Shown in pieces: positions 17,123 through 26,658 of a DNA stretch of 64,000 nt; within the stretch, counting starts at the first letter, position 1, and every line of letters starts with the position of its first letter. Origin of the DNA: JAWXUE01 sp044432925 (GTDB lineage Bacteria > Bacillota_I > Bacilli_A > Acholeplasmatales > Anaeroplasmataceae); contig JAWXUE010000003.1 of assembly GCA_044432925.1 (NCBI GenBank), forward strand, positions 1 to 64,000. The letters are read 5' to 3'. Below the pieces are notes generated by a model. It was not told the DNA's origin and made no database searches. It saw only the letters and a program-made list of their open reading frames with translations. A program made the position numbers and the translations under genes.

Positions 17123-17734
17123 TTAAGCTTTAACAGAAACTACAATATTTTTATTTTTAGTAGATTCATTTTGTTTTAAAATATATACTGTCATAAAAAT
17201 TGTAAAAGCCGTTGCACAAAATAGAAATAATCCTGATAACCCATATCTTAATATACTTAATGATTTAAACGATAAAAATAGATAAACTAAACTACATAAG
17301 TTCAATATATTAAATAATACATATTTTTTTGATAATAAACAAATAAATGTAATAAATAATATTGTTGACATTGCAAGTAAAAGTAAAGAATTAGTTAAAT
17401 TTATTAAACTAGATACTTTTGCATTAAAGACTTCATACTCATCAATATTATCTAAACTAATAATAGAATTACCTTCGCTATCGTAAAATCTAAAGTAAGA
17501 AATTGTATACTCTTGGTATTCTACAATTTCACCAGGTAGTGAAGGTTTATATCCATATTCATATAATACATTTACTTCTTCTAATTTATATATTGTACCA
17601 CCATGATCTTCTAAAAAATTATCAGCTAAGTTAAAAATTGAAAAATAACTAATAAAACTAACTACTAGCACAACAATCATACAAGCTAAACTTACATATA
17701 CATTATTTATTTTTTTATAATAAGTAAATTCCAT
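17123..17734 (-). CDS. Four-helix membrane protein of unknown function
   Basis: About 203 aa, not recognised. One membrane helix lies near the N-terminus (residues about 10-32), followed by an extracytoplasmic loop of about 70 residues, then three closely spaced helices in the second half (for example SLLLLAMSTILFITFICLL). It is the last gene of the opp operon, 34 nt behind oppF. The ATG at 17734 is preferred over 17746 because GGAGA lies inside the first ATGGAGA. The context suggests a role with peptide uptake, but nothing in the sequence proves it. Confidence 0.7.
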   Translation of the reverse strand: MEFTYYKKINNVYVSLACMIVVLVVSFISYFSIFNLADNFLEDHGGTIYKLEEVNVLYEYGYKPSLPGEIVEYQEYTISYFRFYDSEGNSIISLDNIDEYEVFNAKVSSLINLTNSLLLLAMSTILFITFICLLSKKYVLFNILNLCSLVYLFLSFKSLSILRYGLSGLFLFCATAFTIFMTVYILKQNESTKNKNIVVSVKA

Positions 17735-17768
17735 ATTTTTCTCCATTAATGAAAATAAAAACTAAAAA

Positions 17769-18692
17769 TTAGTTTTTATTTTTCCATTTTTTTATTAATT
17801 CATGATTCCCTAAAACAAAGTGATCTGTTTCTACTTCTATCCATTCTAATTGAGAATAATCCTCTGTTTGAATATAAGGAGTTCTTGTTCTATTTCTTTC
17901 ACTTTTTGGATCCGGTTGAGGAATTGCTGTTAGTAATGATCTAGTATAAGGATGTAAAGGTTTTTCATAAATTTGTTCTGAAGTACCTAATTCAACTATA
18001 TATCCTTGATGCATAACTGCTATTCTATCACTAATATATTTAATAATAGATAAATCATGAGCTATAAATAAATAAGTTAATTTATTTTTAATTTGTAACT
18101 CTTTTAATAAATTTAAAACTTGTGCTCTAATAGAAACATCTAACGCTGAGATTGGCTCATCAGCTAAAACTAATTCTGGTTCAATTACTAATGCTCTAGC
18201 AATACCAATTCTTTGTCTTTGTCCTCCTGAGAATTCATGAGGATATCTTGTTAAATGTTCAGGTAATAAACCAACACTTTGTAATACATTTTTTACTTTT
18301 GTTAATCTTTCTTCTTCACTACTAAATTTTTTAAAACTTACTAGTCCTTCAGAAATAATGTAATCTACATTTGCTCTTTCATTTAAAGAAGCTGCTGGAT
18401 CTTGGAAAATCATTTGAATTTTACTTTTTACATCCATTAACTCTTTTTTTGATAATTTATTACTAATGATTTGATCTTTAAATACAATCTCACCATTAGT
18501 AACTTTATTAACACCTAAAATAGCTCTACTAATTGTAGTTTTACCACTTCCAGATTCACCTACTAATCCAAAAGTTTCACCTTCATACACTTCAAAAGAT
18601 AAGTTGTTGCATGCTTTAACAACTTTTTTACCGATTTTGAAATGTACATCGACATTTTTTACTTCTAATATTTTCTTTTGATAATTACTCAT
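17769..18692 (-). CDS. oppF: Oligopeptide ABC transporter ATP-binding protein OppF
   Basis: About 307 aa. Walker A GESGSGKT, signature FSGGQRQRIG, Walker B LVLADEPISALD and the C-terminal oligopeptide-type extension (GTSEQIYEKPLHPYTRSLLTAIP) are intact. It pairs with OppD to drive OppBC. The start is the ATG at 18692, which overlaps the oppD stop by 8 nt (ATGAGTAATTA) and has AGGTGGTGG upstream; 18725 would only add residues read within oppD. Confidence 0.95.
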   Translation of the reverse strand: MSNYQKKILEVKNVDVHFKIGKKVVKACNNLSFEVYEGETFGLVGESGSGKTTISRAILGVNKVTNGEIVFKDQIISNKLSKKELMDVKSKIQMIFQDPAASLNERANVDYIISEGLVSFKKFSSEEERLTKVKNVLQSVGLLPEHLTRYPHEFSGGQRQRIGIARALVIEPELVLADEPISALDVSIRAQVLNLLKELQIKNKLTYLFIAHDLSIIKYISDRIAVMHQGYIVELGTSEQIYEKPLHPYTRSLLTAIPQPDPKSERNRTRTPYIQTEDYSQLEWIEVETDHFVLGNHELIKKWKNKN

Positions 18693-19854
18693 CTTTTCCA
18701 CCACCTGCGTATATTTTTTCAACACGTTCAGAAATTTCTGATAATATTTTAGGTCTTTCTACTTTTGGAGAACGACTATCTAATAACCATGTTTTAGCAA
18801 AATGTGTATCTGATACTTTAAAGAACGGAGGTTCTTTAATAAAATCTATTTTCATTGCATAAGGATTACGAGGTGCAAAAGCATCACCTTTTATTGTATG
18901 GAATAATGAAGGTGGAGTACCTGTAATAGCATATAAACTTTCACCTTTTTGTCCAAGTTGTGGTAAAGATGATAATAATGCCCAAGTATATGGATGCTCT
19001 GGTGAGTAAAATAATTCATCAGCAGTTGCTATCTCTATAATTTGACCTGAATACATTACTGCTACTCTATCTGCAACATTCGCAACTACACCTAAGTCAT
19101 GTGTAATAAATAATGTCGTAAAGTTATATTCTACTGCTAATTCTTTAATTAATTCAAGAATTTGTGCTTGAATTGTAACATCTAATGCTGTTGTAGGTTC
19201 ATCACAAATTAATATTTCTGGTCTACAAGCTAAAGCAATAGCAATAACAACTCTTTGTCTCATCCCTCCAGAATATTGGAAAGGATAATCATTTATACGT
19301 TTTTCAGCATCGTTGATACCTACTCTTTTTAATAAAGATATAGCTTCTTCAATAGCATCTGCTTTATTTAAACCTCTATGTAATCTAATTACTTCTGTTA
19401 TTTGTGAACCTATTCTTCTTAAAGGATTTAACGAAGTCATAGGATCTTGGAAAATTGTTGCAATTCTTTTCCCTCTAAACGCTAACCAATCTTTATTTTC
19501 TTTTATTTTAGATAAATCTGTACCATCATACATAACAGTACCATTAGCAATGTGTCCATTTGCTTCTAACATACCTGTTAATGTTTTAGTAAATACTGAT
19601 TTACCAGAACCAGATTCACCTACAATAGCAAGAATTTCTCCTTTGAAAATATCTAAACTAATATTTCTAATAGCTGTTAATTCTCTATCACGAACTCTAA
19701 ATTTAACTACTAAGTTACGTACTGATACTACAACATCATCTCGATTTGATTGTGGTAAATCAGCGAAAGAATTTTCTTCTAATTCAAAACAATCTTCATC
19801 AAACATGATGAAATCTGAAACTATTTCTTTTTTAACATCTTTTTCTTTTTCCAT
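18685..19854 (-). CDS. oppD: Oligopeptide ABC transporter ATP-binding protein OppD
   Basis: 389 aa. Walker A GESGSGKS, signature YSGGMRQRVV, Walker B ILICDEPTTALD and the oppD-type C-terminal region (EHPYTWALLSSLPQLG, then GTPPSL) are present. An extra N-terminal stretch of about 35 residues rich in Asp/Glu precedes the ATPase core. ATG at 19854 is preferred over a TTG at 19860, because AGGAGG sits 7 nt upstream of the ATG. It overlaps oppF by 8 nt. Confidence 0.95.
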   Translation of the reverse strand: MEKEKDVKKEIVSDFIMFDEDCFELEENSFADLPQSNRDDVVVSVRNLVVKFRVRDRELTAIRNISLDIFKGEILAIVGESGSGKSVFTKTLTGMLEANGHIANGTVMYDGTDLSKIKENKDWLAFRGKRIATIFQDPMTSLNPLRRIGSQITEVIRLHRGLNKADAIEEAISLLKRVGINDAEKRINDYPFQYSGGMRQRVVIAIALACRPEILICDEPTTALDVTIQAQILELIKELAVEYNFTTLFITHDLGVVANVADRVAVMYSGQIIEIATADELFYSPEHPYTWALLSSLPQLGQKGESLYAITGTPPSLFHTIKGDAFAPRNPYAMKIDFIKEPPFFKVSDTHFAKTWLLDSRSPKVERPKILSEISERVEKIYAGGGKDE

Positions 19855-19865
19855 AATCAAACCTC

Positions 19866-20807
19866 CTATCTATGTGTTTTTGGATCTAATGCATCAGATA
19901 AAACTTGACCCATTAAATAGAATGAAACTGTAATAACACCTAAAATTAAAGCTGGGAAAAGTAATACGTGTGGGAAATCAACCCAGTCAGCATATCCAGC
20001 AGTTAATACTCTCCCTAAAGAGATTGCTGTTGATTCTAACCCTAATCCAAAGTATGAAAGACCTACTTCATTTCCAATAACAGCTGGAATTGACATAGAA
20101 ATACTTGTGATGATTACAGGTAAAATAAACGGTAATAAATTGTGTACAATAATTGTAATTGGTGAACTACCTAATGTTTTAGAAGCTAAATTATACTCTC
20201 TATCACCAATAATAATGATTTGATTTCTAATAAATCTTGCTAATCCAATCCATCCAGTAATTGTCATTGCAAATATTAAATTAAATTCTGATGATGTTTT
20301 ATTAGCAGTACTTAGTACAAGTAATATTAACATATATAATAATAATGATGGAATATTTGTAATAAAGTTATAAACTTCAACCATAATTGGGTCTAACTTT
20401 CTAAAATATCCCCAGCAAGCACCTATAACAATACCATTAACAGCATTAATTACAGCTACTATTGCCGCAATACCAAGCGACTTTTGTGCAGCTACCCAAA
20501 CTTTTCTAAATAAATCAGCCCCAATGTTATCAGTCCCAAACCAATGTTGTAAACTTGGTGATGCTAATTTATTACTTAAATCATATCCAACTTCAAGAGG
20601 CATGAAAATAGGGATAAATATAGCACATAATATAGTTGAAATAACAGTAACTAAAGCAATAATAGCTACTTTACTTCTAAAGAAAATCTTAAATACTGAT
20701 TTCCAATATGAATAAGGTTCAACTGCTAATTTTTCTGATTCATCATTACTTAATTCGACTTTTTCAAATAAATCTGATATATCTATTTTTGATAATTTTT
20801 TATTCAT
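19866..20807 (-). CDS. oppC: Oligopeptide ABC transporter permease OppC
   Basis: 313 aa. The N-terminal cytoplasmic part (about 40 residues) is followed by a first membrane helix (VAIIALVTVISTILCAIFIP), a periplasmic loop with HWFGTDNIGADLF (family hallmark) and five further helices. The EAA-type loop lies near LASKTLGSSPITIIVHNLLP. It forms the channel with OppB. The RBS is GGAGGGTG. Confidence 0.95.
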   Translation of the reverse strand: MNKKLSKIDISDLFEKVELSNDESEKLAVEPYSYWKSVFKIFFRSKVAIIALVTVISTILCAIFIPIFMPLEVGYDLSNKLASPSLQHWFGTDNIGADLFRKVWVAAQKSLGIAAIVAVINAVNGIVIGACWGYFRKLDPIMVEVYNFITNIPSLLLYMLILLVLSTANKTSSEFNLIFAMTITGWIGLARFIRNQIIIIGDREYNLASKTLGSSPITIIVHNLLPFILPVIITSISMSIPAVIGNEVGLSYFGLGLESTAISLGRVLTAGYADWVDFPHVLLFPALILGVITVSFYLMGQVLSDALDPKTHR

Positions 20808-20822
20808 TTTTTCACCCTCCTT

Positions 20823-22004
20823 TTACTTTCTTAATTTAATACGTGGATCAAAGAATACAGTAATTATGTCTCCTAATATAAACGCAATCATTGATATAGA
20901 AGCATATACAATAACAAGTCCTTGAACTAATGTATTATCTGGTTTAATTTGATCCATTGCAGAAATTAATAACGAACCACTACCTGGAATCCCCCATGTA
21001 CGTTCAATATAATATGAACCGATAATAGCACCTATTACAGCACCTGGTAAATTACGAACTAATGGTACAATTGCATTTCTTAATACATGAGTAAACATTG
21101 TTCTATTTTCAGATAAACCTTTACTTCTAGCAAATTTAACATAATCAGCATTAGCTTCGTCAACCATAAAACGACGTACCCAAAGCATTTCTCCTGAGAA
21201 TGATAATGCAACCATTGCAAATAATGGTGTTACCCAAGTTAAAAAGTTATTTTGCTCAAAGAAATAAGGCAATCCAATTTTCAAGGCTACTACTTTCACT
21301 ATAAAGTAGAATACCAATCCTGGAATTGCTAAATTCATTACTATATAAGCATTCCCTAGTTTATCAAATAATTTCCCTTTATTCTTAGCCATAAGTACCC
21401 CTACAGGATATCCAATACACCAAGATAATAATAGACCAATTATCCCTAATTGAAATGAAACCGGACAGCGCTCTAATAATAAATCCACAATATCTTCTCC
21501 AGGCTCAACAATTAAAGATTCACCAAAATAAATAAATACAACTTTAGTTTCACGGACTACGATATTGTAATCATCATCAAATCCTTCTCTTGCTGGAACT
21601 ACTTTAGGAACAGGTAAAATATTCCAAATATATGTTCCTAATTGAATTATAACAGGTTTGTCAAATCCATATTTGGCATCAATTTGTTTCTTATAATTTT
21701 CTTGTTGAATCGCAGTCATTTTATCCATTGCACCTTGATTATAATAACCATCTTTTGGTATCATACGCAGTAATAAGAAAACTGCAGTTATGATAAATAA
21801 TAATGTTATTAAACCAGATCCAACACGACTTAAGATATATCTTAATGTTGAATTTTTGCAAAAAAACACTATATTATTTATTATTTTTTTGCAAAAATTA
21901 GATTCTTCTTCTACAACAACTCTAGAATCAAAAACATTGATTTCTTCTTTTTTTTCAATTGTTTCCACGTTGATTTCTTCTTTTTTTTCGTTATTTATAG
22001 TCAT
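20823..22004 (-). CDS. oppB: Oligopeptide ABC transporter permease OppB with charged N-terminal extension
   Basis: 393 aa against about 310 for the family. Residues 1-55 are a Glu/Lys-rich cytoplasmic extension carrying an 11-codon near-repeat (KKEEINV twice). The OppB core starts at YILSRVGSGLITLLFII, has an enlarged first extracytoplasmic loop and ends with the EAA-like loop (VKFARSKGLSENRTMFTHVLRNA) and RTWGIPGSG. It lies 76 nt behind oppA, with a hairpin between the two. Confidence 0.93.
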   Translation of the reverse strand: MTINNEKKEEINVETIEKKEEINVFDSRVVVEEESNFCKKIINNIVFFCKNSTLRYILSRVGSGLITLLFIITAVFLLLRMIPKDGYYNQGAMDKMTAIQQENYKKQIDAKYGFDKPVIIQLGTYIWNILPVPKVVPAREGFDDDYNIVVRETKVVFIYFGESLIVEPGEDIVDLLLERCPVSFQLGIIGLLLSWCIGYPVGVLMAKNKGKLFDKLGNAYIVMNLAIPGLVFYFIVKVVALKIGLPYFFEQNNFLTWVTPLFAMVALSFSGEMLWVRRFMVDEANADYVKFARSKGLSENRTMFTHVLRNAIVPLVRNLPGAVIGAIIGSYYIERTWGIPGSGSLLISAMDQIKPDNTLVQGLVIVYASISMIAFILGDIITVFFDPRIKLRK

Positions 22005-22031
22005 AAATTAACCTCCATATAAATAATTAAA

Positions 22032-22065
22032 TTCAACCGAAGAATTTTATTATTCTTCAGTTGAA
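22032..22065 (-). terminator. Intercistronic hairpin between oppA and oppB (attenuating terminator or mRNA stabiliser)
   Basis: A 14-bp stem with one mismatch (22032-22045 with 22052-22065) follows the oppA stop on the minus strand. Only a weak T-rich tail follows, so partial termination that leaves more oppA than oppB mRNA is inferred. Confidence 0.55.
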
Positions 22066-22080
22066 CTTATTTTAATCGTA

Positions 22081-24132
22081 TTAAGAAGGACGATTAGCCT
22101 CATATTCTTCTTTTAAAGATTGTACTAATTCAGCAGATAATTCTTCTTCTAAAATTTCCATTAATTTAAATCTATCAGACGCTAATCCATAAGGAGCTCT
22201 CATAGAAGTATATGGTTTAATTTTACTTACTATTACTGAAGTACCATTTACATTTAAGTAAGGAATTATAATTCCTGCTTCAAATAATGCATGATATTCA
22301 GCTTCCGCGAAAGCTGCATAACGCTCAGAAGTTTTAGTAGTATCTGTGATAGCATTAGCTGTTTTTACTAGAGCATCATATTCACCTAAAATTTTAGTTT
22401 TTAATCTATCAACTTCAGCTTGAGTTGAAGTGTTTGATGCAGAACTATTAACAGTTAATCCCATATAAGCTAATGAACTTGAACCAGAACCAATTGAATA
22501 TGCGAACGTTAATGGATCAGCATAATCTGGTCCCCATCCGAAGAATAAACGGATATCATAAGAATTTTTTGTATTACTTAACTCTGTCCATTCAGTACTT
22601 GAATTAGGATGAACAACTGCCATTTTAACAATTTCAGGACAAATTAAATTAAATGCTTTTACTACATTTTCATAATAAGGTTGATCAGCTTGTGTATTTG
22701 AACCAACTGTTTCAACAATAATTGGATAAGTTAAACTTGGATTATCTTCTTTGAAACCCTCGAAATAAGCTTTAGCTTTTTCTATATTTTGAATGTTATC
22801 AGCACCTGGTCCTAATAACTCTTCAGCTTCTTCGAACGTCATGTTATTATTATCAGCATATTCTTGATATACGAATTCAACGTAATCTTTACCATCAGCC
22901 ATACATAAACCTAATGTAGTATACGTTCTTTTTGCCCATTGTTCACCAGCAGTGTATTGAGCAAGGAACTCAGCTGTATCAATACCATAAACAAATCCTA
23001 ATCTAAAATCAGCTTCTTCTAATGCTACTTTTGTAGCTGCTTGTTGTGCAGCATTTTTAGTAGATTTAGTGAAATCTTGTCTATTAAAGTTGAAAGCCAT
23101 ATAATATTGAGTAGCACTTGTACCAACACTTGATACAGCAACAGGATTTGCAGGATTGTCAATATTACCAGTACCATCAGCACCAAGTACATATTTTTCC
23201 CATCCAGCTACATCTGTATCTTGTACAGTGAATGCTGTTAATTGACCTGATTCGTATAATAAACGAGATTCAGATGCAGTATCACCTGTTAAAAATTTGA
23301 ATACAACTTTTTTAACGTGAACATTTTTCACATCCCAATAATCATCGTTTGCTAATAAAATTATTTCAACATCTTTAGTGTTTTTATCCATTAAATATGC
23401 ACCGTTAACTAAGATATTTCTTTGACTTAAACCAAAAGAAGGTCCTTCATCTTTTAAATAATCACCATTTACAGGTAAGAATGTTGAATAAGCTAATGCT
23501 GTTAAGAAATAAGGGGCTTCAGTATAAATTGTATATTCTAAAGTTTTTTCATCTACAGCTTTAACACCAACATTATCAAAATTAGCAGCCGCTGTTGCTT
23601 CTGCTTCAGATGAAAAACCATAATCTGTAAATAACGTTTCAGAATCTGAAGCTAAATCTGCTTTGTAAGATAATGCATTGAAATATTCATCAGAATTATT
23701 AACGAACTGTGTCATAATACCTACAGTTTCACTTGCTGATGAAGGGTTTAATAAATATTGAGCAGCATCTACCCAATCTTGCGCAACTACGTCTGCATAT
23801 TCTTTTCCATTGTAATCATACCATTTGATATCATCACGTAAAGTAAAAGTCCAAGTTTGCGTATTATCATTGTTTACTTTTGAAGTCCAAGACTCAGCTA
23901 ACCCCGGTACAATGTTACCATAGTTATCATTTTCAACTAATCCATCAATCATATTAGCGAAATATTCACTATCAGTTGCTGATGCACTTGTTAAATAATT
24001 TAATGTTTCGAAATGTGTATAATAACTAGTTAAATACGTATCAGTTGTTGCGATTTTATCACCACATGCTGATAACGTAAGTGCCCCAGCACCACATAAT
24101 GAAACAAGTAAAGCTTTTTTTAAATTTTTCAT
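22081..24132 (-). CDS. oppA: Oligopeptide ABC transporter substrate-binding lipoprotein OppA
   Basis: 683 aa from the ATG at 24132; the frame is open further upstream, but MKNLKKALLVSLCGAGAL is the signal peptide, with lipobox LSAC, and AAGGAG precedes it. It is a family-5 solute-binding protein: MIDGLVENDNYGNIVPGLAESW, then WTFTLRDDIKWYDYNG. Larger than the roughly 540-aa norm because of insertions. It captures peptides outside the membrane for OppBC. First gene of oppA-B-C-D-F, with a TTGACT/TATAAT promoter and two catabolite-type operators upstream. Peptide versus other ligands is not decided by sequence. Confidence 0.94.
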   Translation of the reverse strand: MKNLKKALLVSLCGAGALTLSACGDKIATTDTYLTSYYTHFETLNYLTSASATDSEYFANMIDGLVENDNYGNIVPGLAESWTSKVNNDNTQTWTFTLRDDIKWYDYNGKEYADVVAQDWVDAAQYLLNPSSASETVGIMTQFVNNSDEYFNALSYKADLASDSETLFTDYGFSSEAEATAAANFDNVGVKAVDEKTLEYTIYTEAPYFLTALAYSTFLPVNGDYLKDEGPSFGLSQRNILVNGAYLMDKNTKDVEIILLANDDYWDVKNVHVKKVVFKFLTGDTASESRLLYESGQLTAFTVQDTDVAGWEKYVLGADGTGNIDNPANPVAVSSVGTSATQYYMAFNFNRQDFTKSTKNAAQQAATKVALEEADFRLGFVYGIDTAEFLAQYTAGEQWAKRTYTTLGLCMADGKDYVEFVYQEYADNNNMTFEEAEELLGPGADNIQNIEKAKAYFEGFKEDNPSLTYPIIVETVGSNTQADQPYYENVVKAFNLICPEIVKMAVVHPNSSTEWTELSNTKNSYDIRLFFGWGPDYADPLTFAYSIGSGSSSLAYMGLTVNSSASNTSTQAEVDRLKTKILGEYDALVKTANAITDTTKTSERYAAFAEAEYHALFEAGIIIPYLNVNGTSVIVSKIKPYTSMRAPYGLASDRFKLMEILEEELSAELVQSLKEEYEANRPS

Positions 24133-24162
24133 ATTTTCATTCTCCTTTTCTTTGTTTACCTT

Positions 24163-24191
24163 ATTATATATATATATACACGCTAAGTCAA
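24163..24191 (-). promoter_or_regulatory. oppA promoter
   Basis: TTGACT (24186-24191), 17 nt, TATAAT (24163-24168) on the minus strand, about 30 nt before the ATG. The spacer is an alternating TA run. Confidence 0.75.
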
Positions 24192-24203
24192 CATTTCTTC
24201 CAC

Positions 24204-24217
24204 TGAAAACGTATACA
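24204..24217. promoter_or_regulatory. LacI/CcpA-type operator (cre-like) upstream of oppA
   Basis: TGAAAACGTATACA matches TGWAANCGNTNWCA with one mismatch. It lies 12 nt upstream of the -35. Confidence 0.5.
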
Positions 24218-24334
24218 TTAAAAATTTTTTTTATTCTTAAATTGATGAAAATTAAATAGTTGATCATTTTTAATGATTTTTTAAACTTTTTAAACAAATT
24301 CAACAAATTTAACGCTATTTTTCAAAAATATACG

Positions 24335-24348
24335 TGTAAGCGTTTTCA
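24335..24348. promoter_or_regulatory. cre-type operator, full consensus match
   Basis: TGTAAGCGTTTTCA matches the catabolite-responsive element TGWAANCGNTNWCA at every fixed position. It lies about 145 nt upstream of the oppA promoter and 17 nt past the end of the small membrane protein gene. CcpA is the natural candidate, with a CcpA-like gene at 33473-34462. Confidence 0.65.
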
Positions 24349-24365
24349 GTTGACTTCTATTCTTC

Positions 24366-24716
24366 TTAATAATAACCAGTAACAAATCCATAGCACATAA
24401 CAACTAAATAAGAACATAGTACAATTGCATCTGCAATTAGTATACTTTGTTGATCTCTTTTGAATTCATATGCTAATTTATCTAATTCATGTTGTGGCTT
24501 TTCTTTTTTATTAATAGTTCTTTCATCTATAAACTTTTTTTTAACTAGTTTACTTTTTCTAATAAAGTATATTGCAAATATTACAATTACACAAAATAAT
24601 AATGATGACTCAACGACTATTTGTCTTGCTCCCATAAAAAATACAGAACTAGATACTCCTATTGCTGTACAAATTAATAAAGCTATTATAATAATTATAT
24701 TCATATATCTCACCAT
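24366..24716 (-). CDS. Small three-helix membrane protein, unknown
   Basis: 116 aa, not recognised. Two hydrophobic helices in the first half (IIIIIALLICTAIGV; SSLLFCVIVIFAIYFI) are followed by a basic cytoplasmic loop and one C-terminal helix (ADAIVLCSYLVVMCYGFV). Own promoter TTGTAT-16-TATAAT at 24779-24806. The start is either 24716 or the ATG at 24704, which has GGTGAG 4 nt upstream; the first AGGTGA abuts the earlier ATG, so 24704 is at least as likely. It is divergent from trpS. Confidence 0.7.
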   Translation of the reverse strand: MVRYMNIIIIIALLICTAIGVSSSVFFMGARQIVVESSLLFCVIVIFAIYFIRKSKLVKKKFIDERTINKKEKPQHELDKLAYEFKRDQQSILIADAIVLCSYLVVMCYGFVTGYY

Positions 24717-24778
24717 TCACCTTTCTTATACATAACTATTTAAATACTAAGATAATATTGATAAAAGTTATTTATATT

Positions 24779-24806
24779 ATTATACCAAAATAATTGTTTA
24801 ATACAA
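24779..24806 (-). promoter_or_regulatory. Promoter of the small membrane protein gene
   Basis: TTGTAT (24801-24806), 16 nt, TATAAT (24779-24784) with an extended TG on the minus strand. Confidence 0.6.
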
Positions 24807-24812
24807 ACTTAA

Positions 24813-24841
24813 TTGACTTTCATTAGATTATTAAGTAAAAT
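24813..24841 (+). promoter_or_regulatory. trpS promoter
   Basis: TTGACT (24813-24818), 17 nt, TAAAAT (24836-24841). It is followed by a leader of about 40 nt with no T-box, unlike tyrS. Confidence 0.7.
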
Positions 24842-24886
24842 TATTAATAAAGAATAATAAAATATTAGTAGTACTCGGAGGACATT

Positions 24887-25885
24887 ATGAAAAGAATTAT
24901 ATCAGGAATACAACCAAGCGGTGTTATAACTATCGCAAATTATATAGGTGCAATTAAAAATTTTGTTAAATTACAAAATGAAAATCTAGATGATGAGATT
25001 TTAGTATTTATAGCAGATTTACATGCAATTACAGTTCAACAAGACAAAACTGCTTTAAGAAATAATGTTAGAACACTTGCTGCTTTATATGTAGCTTGTG
25101 GATTAGATCCTAAAAAAGTTAAATTATTTATCCAATCAGAAATACCATCACATAATCAATTAGGTTATATTATGGAATGTAATACTGTTTTAGGTGAGTT
25201 AGAAAGAATGACTCAATACAAAGATAAAAAACAAAAACAAACTCAAGGGATCGGTGCCGGATTATTAATATATCCTTCTTTAATGGCAGCAGATATCCTA
25301 TTGTATGATGCTAATTTTGTACCTGTAGGTGAAGATCAAAAACAACATTTAGAGTTAACTAGGGATTTAGGTGAAAGATTCAACAATAGATATGGAGATA
25401 CTTTTGTTATTCCAGAACCATTAATCGCAAAAGTAGGAGCTAAAATAATGAGTCTTACTTCTCCTGATAAAAAAATGAGTAAATCTGATGAAAATCCAAA
25501 GGGATACATTTCTATGTTAGATGATCCTAATGTTATTAAAAATAAAATTAAAGGTGCGGTTACTGATTTAGATACTAAAATTGTATATGATAAAGAAAAC
25601 AAACCAGGTATTTCTAATTTATTAACTATTTATTCTTGTATTACAAATATATCAATAAAAGATTTAGAAAATAAATATAAAGATTCAAATTATTCTAATT
25701 TTAAAAATGATTTAGTTGAAGTTGTTTTAAATGAAATACTTCCTATTCAAGAAAGATATAAGGAATTAATTAAATCAAAAGAATTAGATTTAATTTTAGA
25801 TGAAGGTAGAGATTATGCAAATAATATCGCTTATAAAAAAATAAATAAAGTTTATAACAAAGTAGGTTTAGGTAGAAAAAGATAA
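24887..25885 (+). CDS. trpS: Tryptophanyl-tRNA synthetase
   Basis: 332 aa class-I synthetase. The HIGH-equivalent is in PSGVITIANYIGA (residues about 10-22), the KMSKS loop is KKMSKSDE (about 196-203), and VPVGEDQKQHLELTRDL is typical of TrpRS. It charges tRNA-Trp in the cytoplasm. Monocistronic, RBS GGAGGA, terminator at 25886-25917. Confidence 0.97.
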   Translation: MKRIISGIQPSGVITIANYIGAIKNFVKLQNENLDDEILVFIADLHAITVQQDKTALRNNVRTLAALYVACGLDPKKVKLFIQSEIPSHNQLGYIMECNTVLGELERMTQYKDKKQKQTQGIGAGLLIYPSLMAADILLYDANFVPVGEDQKQHLELTRDLGERFNNRYGDTFVIPEPLIAKVGAKIMSLTSPDKKMSKSDENPKGYISMLDDPNVIKNKIKGAVTDLDTKIVYDKENKPGISNLLTIYSCITNISIKDLENKYKDSNYSNFKNDLVEVVLNEILPIQERYKELIKSKELDLILDEGRDYANNIAYKKINKVYNKVGLGRKR

Positions 25886-25917
25886 AGAGGCTGTGGATTA
25901 TTCCACAACCTCTTTTT
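25886..25917 (+). terminator. trpS terminator
   Basis: A strong stem (AGAGG-TGTGG with CCACA-CCTCT, one bulged pair) is followed by TTTTTA directly after the trpS stop. It may also serve the converging lysine-transport operon. Confidence 0.85.
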
Positions 25918-25918
25918 A

Positions 25919-26647
25919 TTAATTTTCTAAATATCTTTTTAAGAATTCCTTAGTTCTTTCTTCTTTTGGGTTACTAAACATTTCTTTTGAAGCCCCTTGT
26001 TCTAATACAACACCTTTGTCCATGAATATTGTTCTAGTACTTACGTCTCTTGCAAATCCCATTTCATGTGTAACAACTATCATTGTCATACCTGAATTAG
26101 CAAGATTTTTCATTACATCTAACACTTCACCTACAATTTCAGGATCAAGTGCACTTGTTGGTTCATCAAATAACATAACTTTAGGATTCATACATAAAGC
26201 ACGCGCTATAGCAACACGTTGTTTTTGTCCACCAGATAAAGTAGTTACTTTTTGATTTTTAAATTTCAACATTCCAACTTTTTCTAATTCAGCCTCAGCA
26301 ATAGCAACGGCTTCTTCTTTTTTCATTTTCTTAATTTTAATTAAAGGTAGAACGCAATTTCCTAATACATTTTTATTATTAAATAAATTAAAACTTTGAA
26401 AACACATCCCAACAGTTTGTCTATATTCGTTTATATTTAAATCTAAAATATTATTACCTTCAAATAATATTTCACCTTCATCCATCGTTTCTAATTGATT
26501 GATTGTTCTTAATAAAGTTGATTTACCACTACCAGAAGCACCAATTATGCAAACTACTTCTTTTTCTTCAACATTTAAATCGATACCTTTAAGTACGTGA
26601 TTATCAGCAAAAGATTTTCTTAAATTTTTAATTTCTATTATACTCAT
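25919..26647 (-). CDS. Polar amino-acid (probably lysine) ABC transporter ATP-binding protein
   Basis: 242 aa GlnQ-type ATPase. Walker A GASGSGKS, Q-loop CFQSFN, signature LSGGQKQR, Walker B VMLFDEPTSALD and VTHEMGF are intact, without the insertion seen in the paralogue at 10708. ATG at 26647 is favoured over GTG 26656, because AGGAG lies 8 nt upstream of the ATG. It is the last gene of the operon behind the lysine riboswitch, hence the substrate assignment. Confidence 0.95.
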   Translation of the reverse strand: MSIIEIKNLRKSFADNHVLKGIDLNVEEKEVVCIIGASGSGKSTLLRTINQLETMDEGEILFEGNNILDLNINEYRQTVGMCFQSFNLFNNKNVLGNCVLPLIKIKKMKKEEAVAIAEAELEKVGMLKFKNQKVTTLSGGQKQRVAIARALCMNPKVMLFDEPTSALDPEIVGEVLDVMKNLANSGMTMIVVTHEMGFARDVSTRTIFMDKGVVLEQGASKEMFSNPKEERTKEFLKRYLEN

Positions 26648-26658
26648 ATCACTCACTC

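Noticed and set aside
19313..19933. 206-aa plus-strand open frame opposite oppD
   Set aside because: It is a shadow of the ATPase reading frame on the other strand with no RBS or family match.
22081..24306. oppA start at 24306 with about 58 extra residues
   Set aside because: The extra part covers the promoter and has no RBS; the lipoprotein signal begins at 24132.
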